From: Plutella xylostella
Lineage: Eukaryota; Arthropoda; Insecta; Lepidoptera; Plutellidae
Length of the DNA stretch: 64,000 nt
Direction of reading: 5' to 3'
Assembly (NCBI RefSeq): GCF_932276165.1
Contig: NC_064009.1
Coordinates: 10,664,001 to 10,728,000 of the forward strand
The position numbers and the translations under genes were made by a program. Shown here piece by piece: positions 55,615-64,000 of the stretch. Numbering within the stretch: position 1 is the stretch's first letter; each line of letters opens with the position of its first letter. The notes beneath the pieces were generated by a model that was not told the origin of the DNA, made no database searches, and saw nothing but the letters and a program-made list of their open reading frames with translations.

Positions 55615-55720
55615 AATACACTAAATTTTTCATTATATTTACCTACATTACATTCAATACACTCAATTTTTCATTATATTTACCTACATTACATTCAATA
55701 CACAATTTTCTCATTTAGGT
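55615..55720. repeat. 41-bp tandem repeat, about 2.5 copies
   Basis: Units at 55615-55655 and 55656-55696 differ at about one base; a partial third follows. They contain TTTTTCATTATATTTACCTA. Confidence 0.85.
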
Positions 55721-58461
55721 TCAATTCGTTCAATTCAATACCTACATCATTTAGGTAGGAAGTATTGAGGAAGGTGACACTATTCATAATAAGTAGGATA
55801 ATTTATTTTAATACGGAATTCTTACTAAACCAATGGGTAACTTTCAAAATAAAGTATCTACGTAGTATCTGAGCAAATGTGAACTAGGCATTTAGAAGAT
55901 GACTGTACCATATTTGACACTTCTTTTAATTCAAATCAATTTGTAATGTTGGCTAATTAAATGTCGTCTGCTAGCGCTGGCGTTTTGCCGGGTGAAAGTA
56001 AGTGCATCCAAAAATAACAACATGCGTTTGTTAATCGCGCTCTGTTGTTCGCTCTTCCTCATTAATACCTACAACGTTTGTATCCGCCTGTTGATTATTA
56101 TTATTACATACTACACTCGCAAGCAATGACACAGTTCCAGTGACATAGTACTGAATTATACACCTAAACAGAAAAAGTAAGTACTTACATTGTCAATGTC
56201 TGCAATGTATTAATTTAAAAATATATGAAATGAAATTCAAATATTTACAGAGAGACGAACGAACGGACATGGAACGATGGACAACAAAGTATAATCTTAT
56301 AAACGTTCCGTAACACCAACCACATCACCCCTAAAAACTTACTGTGTCTTGGCATTACCGCACCCACTTAAATTAAATACCCAAATTGTTTATGTTTAAT
56401 TAACAACAAGCCCTCATTAAGCAGCAAACAAATAACCCCATAGGTCGTTGATCGTAACATTTCCGTTACAACATGATTTTTGTATGCATTAGCACCAAAA
56501 TAGCCGGCCGGGAGTTGGTGCGCGCGCGCCGCCAGTGAGCACCCCGGCGCCGCCCGCCCAGTACGCCCCGCCCTAGATAAGAATAATACCTCGAGACTCG
56601 TCGCGGCGATACTGAAATCTAACACTATACTATTGCGCTTGTCAAGCATTTACGCATATAATTGAAGCAATTAGCAATAAACAATCACAGAGGTTACAAA
56701 GAGGAAGAATAGTGTACTATGGACGTTCAGTGAGATTTGTGATTGGATGCGGTCCAAGTATTTTGTGAACCTTATAGGTGCAAGGGCGCACGCTGCTCTT
56801 TTGTGACGGTAAATTTGATCATTTTAAATATGTAGGATCTCCCACCATGCCACATACCGATAACTTTGCATGACAATGAGTTCAAATTTCGATTAAGAAG
56901 GTAATTAAACACATGAACGTACGTCATTACAATATATCAAAAACTCAAACATAATAGATTCGGTGATGCACATGTGTCATACGGTAAATACACTATACCT
57001 ACAATTATACACATTATGAAGCTGGAAGCTAATCGACGGTTTAATATAGAACTTATCTTTTAGTACAACATAATAATAGAAAAGCATAATTATAAAACAT
57101 AACCATTACCTAATTAATTCGATTTTAAAGATGCTTCCTAAGACCGGTGATCTGCGATCATGATGGTGTAAAAGCTACTTCCTAAGTATTTAAAGTTTAG
57201 ATTTTGAAAGCGTTACAATCAATCGTAAATTAGGTAAGCCTAACTTTTTGCTTGTTTTAAATATTCTACCTACTTACTTATTTCGTTACTAACAATTTCT
57301 AAAATAATATGAAAGTCATTGAAATTCAATAGTTACTCATCGTTTATGTTACTCTGTTACTGTAGGTACTTATTATAATACAGAACAAAAGTTGTTCAGA
57401 AAGACCCCCTTTCGGCTTAGTATACCTAGCACTTTTGCAACATGTAAATGCATGTATAATAATAATTATTATTAAACATTTATTTCCAGATATACCATCC
57501 ATAGTAAATTAGTAAAACATGTCAAAAAATTTGTTAGTCAAAATATAAAAATCATACATGCAAAAATTCAATAAAATCAGATCCGAAATAATAAATAAAT
57601 ATACTTCAATGTCATTTGAAATGTGTATAATTAATTAATAAGATTGGGTCCAATAAAATAGGTACGTCTGCGGAAACGTCCACTACATATAAATACATTT
57701 GAATACAGAAGGCATGAGCTCTTTGAATATAAGAGCAATTTATAAGTACGTAAATACTCAGTCATTTAAATAAAAACTCAGTCATACTCATAACAAAATA
57801 AATGTTTAGAATTTGTAATAGGGCTAATAGCAAAAAAAAACATAAAAAGTCAGTTATCGTTTATACACCTACTTAGCCTTTTTCAGCAGTACCTAAGTAA
57901 CTACCAACTTACTAACTTACTAAGGTACCTACATAATTTCGCTCAAAAATATGCAATGGTAGGTATACTTTGTAATTTATTTAAGAATCAACACCTTCAT
58001 TTTCTCTTGCCGGACATCCTTGATGCGTTTGACGACATGTTAACCTAGTTGCCATCTCGAACGGGCAGGTGCAAATGCCACGCGCGCCTCGTCCCTCGCC
58101 GTCCCTGAAACTGTGACCGCATTTCTGATCTAAATAATGATAGGTCAACTCTATATTTAGCAAAACATTTAAAAACAACAACTCCAACTGACAGATTGTA
58201 ATAGTAATATTTGTTGTTTTTTATAAGATCTTCCCTGGTTGCAGCAATGCGTGTAGTAAATTAATAATTTTCCTAACGTCATAGGTTCCTCCACTGGTAA
58301 TAAATAAGTAGGTACTTAAATATTTATTAATTGAAAGAAAGAAAGAAGAAAGAAAATACATACTTCGTTTTCGTGAGTAAATAAATATGAATCGTTTAAA
58401 TGGAAAAGTATTACTGAACGGTCTTATTTAAGCCGAGGGCGTCGAGGGTGCAAGTAGACTA
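55721..58461. other. Non-coding stretch, no gene recognised
   Basis: AT-rich DNA with one GC-rich block (56510-56600) containing a GCGCGCGC run and a GATAAG motif. The minus frame at 56368-56649 has no recognisable domain. Confidence 0.3.
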
Positions 58462-58462
58462 A

Positions 58463-58622
58463 ACTCCAATTTCTCCATAGTCGGTTAGATCGTAACCAGG
58501 GAAAGGATGTCTTCTCCATACCATAATATATTCTTGACATACTCGTATGTATCAATTATCAAAAGTCAAGCAATAATCCCTGGTTTTGGTTATGCTCTAA
58601 CCCACTATGGCGAAATTGGCAC
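58463..58622. mobile_element. MITE, family M2, copy 2
   Basis: Left terminus CTCCAATTTCTCCATAGTCG and right terminus CTATGGCGAAATTGGCAC pair as inverted repeats and match copy 1 at 46922 (CGGTTAGA...TAACCAGGGA shared). The core differs, and the left end has lost the first bases of the GTGCC terminus. Confidence 0.75.
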
Positions 58623-59238
58623 AAATGGATAAAAGGCACAAGTTCGTACATAATAAAGTTTACAAATGGCTTATGCCATGGATTTTCTGATATAGAAAGT
58701 TGCCAACTTAGTTATACTTCTATAGTCGAGATGTTGGTCATCATAATATATACGAGTACATATTCTATACAAAAAGTTATTATTATGAATTGATCGTCTT
58801 AAATATTAAAGTAGTTTCACGCACCATTAACATGTTCGGCGCTAGATAGGAAACGCTTGTAACATTTGACTATTGCTCAAGATAATGGGTATTTGTGACG
58901 TCACCTCGCCCAATGACGTCGGTCACTCCGTCTGGATCTGGAGTAGACATCAGTCCTGGACGAGTGCCAGCACCACCAGTCACTTTAACGATTTTAGATA
59001 AAATTAGGACATTTCGGATAACAAATATGATAGGATTATTATGAATATTTGCTGGAATGTTTGTTTGTTCTATAAACACCTAGCTTTGAGTAAACAATTA
59101 GTATAATTATTGTTAGGTATATGCTACACATCATGTTAGGGCGACTCAGGTGGACACTATGAAAAAAATTTGTTCTAAAATACCTACTTATATAAATATG
59201 ACATGGATATCAGTTTCATATCAATCTTTCTTCCACAG
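58623..59238. other. Region upstream of the kinase gene
   Basis: Likely intron or 5' flank of the kinase gene, because an acceptor ends it at 59236-59238 (TTCTTCCACAG). No other exon on the + strand is certain. Confidence 0.4.
58870..58982 (-). CDS. Possible terminal exon on the minus strand
   Basis: The - strand frame reads VTGGAGTRPGLMSTPDPDGV then TDVIGRGDVTNTHYLEQ and stops at TAG (58870-58872). The frame is rich in codons starting with G, as real coding DNA often is. A weak splice acceptor (GTTAAAG) precedes VTGG. I recognise no family, and no other exon on this strand was found. Chance is possible. Confidence 0.18.
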
Positions 59239-59275
59239 GTGATCCAATAACAAGAATGAAATTCTTATCCTACTA
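59239..59275 (+). promoter_or_regulatory. 5' UTR of the kinase gene with an upstream ORF
   Basis: The exon begins after TTCTTCCACAG (59228-59238). A 6-codon upstream frame, ATG at 59256 through TAA at 59274-59276 (MKFLSY), ends so that its stop overlaps the kinase ATG as TAATG. This arrangement favours termination-reinitiation and may dampen kinase translation (inference). Confidence 0.6.
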
Positions 59276-61874
59276 ATGATGAACAACGGTAATAGAAGAG
59301 CCTTGACCGGTTCAATTCACAAAATCAGAGAATTTGAATTAGAAAAAGTAAGAATATTTACAACGTGATTTTGATAATACTTTAGAAATTGGAGATATTA
59401 TTATAGATTTTTAACCATTACAGGTTTGTCTTGTCGAAGAATTTGATGTGCTGCAAATAGTTGGTGAAGGATGGTTTGGCAAGATTCTCTTGGTAGAGCA
59501 CAGAGCTTCAGACACAGAAATAGTATTAAAAGCTCTTCCAAAGCCATACGTATCAATAAGAGACTTTTATAGAGAATTCCACTATAGTTTACATTTGAGC
59601 GCTCACAAAAATATCGTAACAACTTTTGATGTTGCTTTTGAAACGGCTGGATTTTATGTTTTCTGCCAAGAATATGCCTCTTTGGGTAAGATAAGCTTTT
59701 TAAGTGTACTTACTTATTTAAAATGTTTGTTGAAAAATTTATTTTATTTCTCAATGTTGATTTATATGTCTAAATATACAAATGATTAAACTTACTTATT
59801 TCTCCATTGCAGGTGACTTGACATCAAACATGATGGATACAGGCATAGGAGAGATTCATACGAAAAGAGTAGCAAAGCAGCTGGCATCAGCGTTGGAACA
59901 TCTCCATCAGAGAGAGCTGGTGCACAGAGACGTGAAGCTTGACAATGTTCTCATATTCAAATCTGACTTCTCCAGGATTAAGTTGTGCGATTTTGGCGAG
60001 ACCAGAAAAGTTAACTCAGTAGTCAGAAGAAGAAACGAATGGCTGCCGTATTCACCACCTGAGGTATTAAAACTCGCCATGGACAGCAGTTACAAGTCAG
60101 TAAAACGCTTATTACCTAATCGATTGGAAATAAAATAGTAAAAAAACCCTAAATATCAATAATGATTTCTTTTTGCAGGGCGATGATCATTCATGATATC
60201 TGGCAATTTGGAATAGTTATTTTCATTTGCTTAACTGGATGTTTACCTTGGCAAAAGGCAGCTTTTGACGATCCTAGATATACTAGGTAAGTACCTAACT
60301 ACCTAAGCAAGCCTGGTTCGTAATTTCAAGTAAATGGGCACAGACATTTATGTTTGAAAAATCGTTTATTTCAGTTTTTACAACTGGTATAATAGTGCAA
60401 ATCCACTAAAAAGACAACCGAAACTATGGAAAATGGTATCATCTAGAGCTCAGAAGATGTTCAAGAAGATTGTTGAACCGAGACCAGAGAAAAGGGCAAC
60501 CAATTTTCAAGATCTACCACGTTACTTAGATGATCGATGGATGGCAAAGGGATACACAGACAGAGTCGGTGAGTTGAATGATAAATATGCGAATTTTATG
60601 CTAAAGTAAAAATAAGTAAATATGCCATAAAACTAATATGTTTGATTATTTTTGCAGCCGGTGGAGATATTGATGAACTATGTCCTTCAATGTATAGTTT
60701 TCATAGCGACCCCAATGAGAAAAATATTTTACTTAAGCATTTCATGGAAAATGGAATTGAAACTACAGTTGATCGGCAAGCTAAGAAACAGAGAATTCGT
60801 GAATGGATTCAAAACAGCGTCATAGAGGAGGGGGATGAAGAAGTAAGTATTTAGTTTTAATAATAACAAAAAAAATAATATTACGAATTAATTGATTGTA
60901 GAAAAAAATATTGATTGTGTAAAATTTCTCAGGAAGAAGAAGCTGCGAGCGTTTACGACGAAAGTGATGGTGAACTTGAAGACATGTCTCGTGGCTACCC
61001 CATCGATGATTCACATAGGGTAACGTTACGTTTTGACACGGAAAAACATATCAATCCAAGAACTGGAGAAGTAATTGATGGTGTTAAGCATGCCCCTGTA
61101 GATAAGAACCCGCTTTCATACGATGTCCAGAACTTGGAACCAGTAGCGGCAGCAAATATTGTGCGACGATATGGTGTTAAAGAAGAAGGTTCCTCACTTA
61201 GCTCAACAAAAGATAGTGCTTATGGGTCAATGGACGCAAAAGTTACACCCACTGCTAAAAATTCACCCTATCGTGGAAACAAATCTAACACTGTTGAAAG
61301 AACATTAGATGGTTCCCCAAGTAGATCACTAAGTTCGGCGTCTATTCAACAAAATAGATCCCCAATGACAGCTCATGCGAAGAGAATACAGAAAAGCGAG
61401 GAAGTATATTCTAATGAGCTATTGCAAGGCAGCTCATCTACACTTCATTCCACAGGCAACTCATCTAGATCAAACAGCATTCAAGTAAACAGAAACGGCT
61501 CTTTGGATTCTTCCAATAATGATTCATCTATGGTTCAAAGTGCAAATGCTGGTTTTAATACTCAAGCGAAGTACAATAATAATGAAAATACACGTCCGAT
61601 AGTAGCCACCCCAGATGCAAGTTCCAGTAGAAAATACACTTCTATGAAAGACACAGCCTATGATACGGTGGTGGTCCGAAATGAAGCGCCAGTTCAAGAG
61701 AACAACTCAATTGAACAAAGTGCTGAACTGAATCCTTATCAATCAATGATGAACATAGTACAAGGCCAAATTAAAATAAGTCCACATGGCAAAGAAACAG
61801 ATCAAAATGTAGTTAACGTGTCTGTTACATCGGTAAAAGATAACCGTCAACAAAGATATTCAATGCTCACCTAA
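59276..61874 (+). CDS. SBK1-like serine/threonine protein kinase
   Basis: Seven coding exons: 59276-59347, 59424-59685, 59813-60095, 60179-60286, 60375-60568, 60658-60842 and 60933-61874. All introns have GT-AG ends and phases match, giving 681 residues. The kinase domain spans about residues 33-295: glycine loop GEGWFG (38-43), lysine K60 in VLKALPK, catalytic loop HRDVKLDN (D151, N156), DFG at 171-173, and PPE (193-195) in place of the usual APE. Loop, HRD and FAQEYA-like hinge (CQEYASLGDL) resemble the SBK (SH3-binding-domain kinase) family; the Drosophila relative is, as I recall, meng-po. Residues 369-681 are Ser/Asn/Gln rich and probably disordered. The first of two adjacent ATGs (59276, 59279) was taken as start. 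Upstream exons are non-coding or not visible. Confidence 0.9.
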
Positions 61875-62945
61875 TACCTACCAACATAAAAATAGCTATA
61901 TTAGTTGTCCACGATTCTTATCACATTATTGTATTATAATATTATTGTATGGGTATTACATAGCCTTAATTATGGTCAATTAAATTATTATTAAGTAATG
62001 TAAATGCAATACATACCTATATTTCTATCGGTGCTCAATTGTGATATTATAATTATAATATTTTTATATAGTTACTTTGTGAACTGTATTTTAACGATAG
62101 ATAGGAAAGAATTACCAACTCTGCTTCAGAGATTTAATTATTATGTTGATGTGACATGTCATTGTTATATCACATGATGACAAAGACATTTCAATAGGTT
62201 AGGTAGGTACTATTTAGTTTATACAAAGCTTGTTAAGTACGAATATATTAGTATTTTCTTTTTATAGCTGTAACGTGAGTGATTATTAGCTACCATTGTA
62301 GGTGACAACCTAAATTGAAATATTATTATTCGTAATAATAAACTTATATCTTGCTATTTGCTTGCTATAGCTATTGCTATGTACTCATGTAATTAAATGA
62401 ATAATTATAAGGCATGTATTTAGTACCTACTATTGCAGGGTGTAATTTATCAGTGCTCAAGATGAATTACTCTTGATAATATTACATATCTACCAACAGA
62501 ATATACCAACCAATTATATTTTTTTTATGATTATAAAATTTATAAAATTATCCAAAAGTTCCTCAGAAGTAAATTTAAACAATGATATTTAATAATACCT
62601 AATAATAATTTGTTGTAAAAGTTTTATACTAAAAATAAAATTGCAGTACATAGGTACCTATTATCGGGCAGCAATAACAACTTTTTTAACAACTTGGGCA
62701 CTGGTAAGTATTGATAAGTAGACTTTCTGAAGGCACTACATTTAAATAATAAGATAAACCACAGTCATACCTTAGTACTGAAAGTGTCATTGTAGTTGTA
62801 ATCATTATGGTTGGACATAAAGATAATGTAAGTTTGTAAAGTGAAATGTCTAATTTAACAAAAATTGAATGGGTTCCTTTCAGATTTTTTAATTATATTT
62901 TATCTATTTTTATGTTTTTAAAATAAATACGTTGTAAATCCACGT
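61875..62945 (+). terminator. 3' UTR and polyadenylation signals of the kinase gene
   Basis: AT-rich sequence after the TAA. AATAAA occurs at 62337, 62634 and 62922. The last is followed by a GT/T-rich stretch (about 62943-62959), the best match to a cleavage site, so the UTR may be about 1.05 kb long. Confidence 0.5.
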
Positions 62946-63617
62946 TGTTGTTTTTTTTTATGTAGTCTCTACACTACAAGACAAGTGCAAAAGTGCATTC
63001 GCATGAAAGATTATAGAAACTGTTATAGCTGTTGCGTGTGGTTTGTATTCGATAGCAAAATAAATTATATTTATGTGGATTAAATGAGTGTAAGTAAAAA
63101 TATGCCAATATTATTTAGGATTAGTTTTTTTTCCTCAGTGTTAACTTTTTATATTCTATTCATAGTTATGTTCTACTATTCTGCTGGCCTGCAACTCATT
63201 TTAAATTTATCGATAAACGATGTACGACACTACTGCTAGTGTTGCATTAAATAATATATTTTTTTTCCACTGGCAAGCATCAGTTTGTTGTTTGATTCAG
63301 AACTCAACAGCTGCATTAAATGTAGGTGTTTTTGTAAGGATAGATTGAACAGTTGATCTCAACGTTGAGCTGAGATACTTTTTTTGTTGTTACGCGCGTC
63401 ATGTAGCGTCACGTCAAAATTTCTTGTTTTCTTTCACAGCTTCTGTCATCAGTGTCAATAGATACCTATCCCGTTTTATTTCTATTTCAATTCTCTTTTC
63501 CTCATCGATCAATAAAATACAGGGAGCGGCTTATACAGATTACCGACATTTATTAGAATATGTAACATCCAAAGTGTGTTGTGAACATTTTAATTTAGCA
63601 CATCCGTCTCTATCAAG
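62946..63617 (+). promoter_or_regulatory. Intergenic region and 5' UTR of the next gene
   Basis: A strong acceptor, TTTTCTTTCACAG, ends at 63439, so the exon carrying the next ATG may start at 63440. Alternatively, an arthropod initiator-like TCAGT near 63449 could mark transcription start. The two readings cannot be separated from sequence alone. Confidence 0.4.
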
Positions 63618-64000
63618 ATGCATCGTCGAGGCGGGAAAAGGATCCGGATGGATGATCCTCCACCGGAGTACGTGAACCCTATGACTCCGGCGACCCCCAT
63701 GACGGACCACGGCGGGCAGTCCGTTCACGAGCCGGAGAACTTCAACGTGAACTACTCGGGGTTCAATGTGGGGGCCGTGGCGAACTCGACGGTGGCGGAG
63801 GCGGCCCGGGACGACCCTGTGGAGGAGCCTGCGGATGAGGACGAGCTGCGGTCGCCGTCGCCGGCGGTCACCAAGCGGGTGACGCGCAGCCGCGGGCGCG
63901 GCGGCGACGGCGGGTACGTGGGCCGGCTGGCGGAGTCCCCGCCGCCGCCGCCGCTGCGGCCCAAGCGCGGGCGCGGCGGGCGGGGCCGGGGTCGCGGCCG
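63618..64000 (+). CDS. N-terminus of a nuclear protein, possibly cohesin SA/STAG
   Basis: The frame starts at ATG 63618 with A at position -3 (ATCAAGATGC) and is open to the window edge, 127 complete codons. It begins MHRRGGKRIRMDDPPPEYVN, continues with a Pro/Thr run (PMTPATPMTDHGG) and an acidic patch (DDPVEEPADEDE), then a basic Arg/Gly segment (VTKRVTRSRGRGGDGG, then PKRGRGGRGRGRG) like an AT-hook or RGG region. Codons are very GC rich compared with the AT-rich kinase gene upstream. My memory of insect stromalin (cohesin subunit SA) N-termini fits, but the conserved STAG domain lies beyond the window, so the name is tentative. Confidence 0.6.
   Translation, partial: MHRRGGKRIRMDDPPPEYVNPMTPATPMTDHGGQSVHEPENFNVNYSGFNVGAVANSTVAEAARDDPVEEPADEDELRSPSPAVTKRVTRSRGRGGDGGYVGRLAESPPPPPLRPKRGRGGRGRGRG

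Overview
The window looks like nuclear DNA from an insect, most likely a moth or butterfly (Lepidoptera). Reasons: an AT-rich background with short GT-AG introns of about 75-130 bp in the one well-resolved host gene; tRNA-derived SINEs of a type I recognise from moth genomes; RTE-type and CR1-like non-LTR retrotransposons; two Gypsy-type LTR elements; and many short inverted-repeat elements (MITEs). I cannot name the species.

Host genes are confined to the right end. An SBK1-like (SH3-binding-domain kinase) protein kinase gene lies on the + strand at 59276-61874. Seven coding exons join in frame to a 681-residue protein with all core kinase motifs and a long low-complexity tail. At 63618 a second + strand gene begins and runs off the window; its N-terminus has an Arg/Gly-rich AT-hook-like segment and may be cohesin subunit SA/STAG (stromalin). 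The remaining 59 kb reads as intergenic or intronic DNA with no convincing host exon, apart from weak candidates at 25758-26243 (+) and 58870-58982 (-).

Layout: 1-4254, non-coding, with a 32-bp CCAAT-containing tandem triplet near 3.75 kb. 4255-9070, a complete Gypsy element with identical 406-bp LTRs and a 5-bp target duplication. 9071-17328, mostly unassigned, with an 80-bp MITE, one copy of a 4-copy MITE family and a LINE tail. 17329-18209, two SINEs, each with a clear target duplication. 18210-29257, unassigned DNA with a 40-bp minisatellite, two more MITE copies and GC-rich islands. 29258-33554, a second Gypsy element on the - strand with 180-bp LTRs and a proline-tRNA primer site; its pol core is deleted and it is interrupted by a 5'-truncated CR1-like element. 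39180-41236, a related CR1-like element. 41285-47592, several MITEs and a minus-strand SINE. 49743-52098, a 5'-truncated RTE element with a 15-bp target duplication. 52920-53413, a hAT-type MITE with 8-bp target duplications and palindromic subterminal arrays. 53414-59238, unassigned DNA with LINE tails and another MITE. 59239 to the end, the host genes.

The richest signal is the layered mobile DNA: nested insertions, an internally deleted Gypsy that keeps identical LTRs and gag-protease, and chimeric reading frames made where elements meet each other or host DNA. I found no CRISPR array, bacterial-style operon, rRNA or functional tRNA gene.
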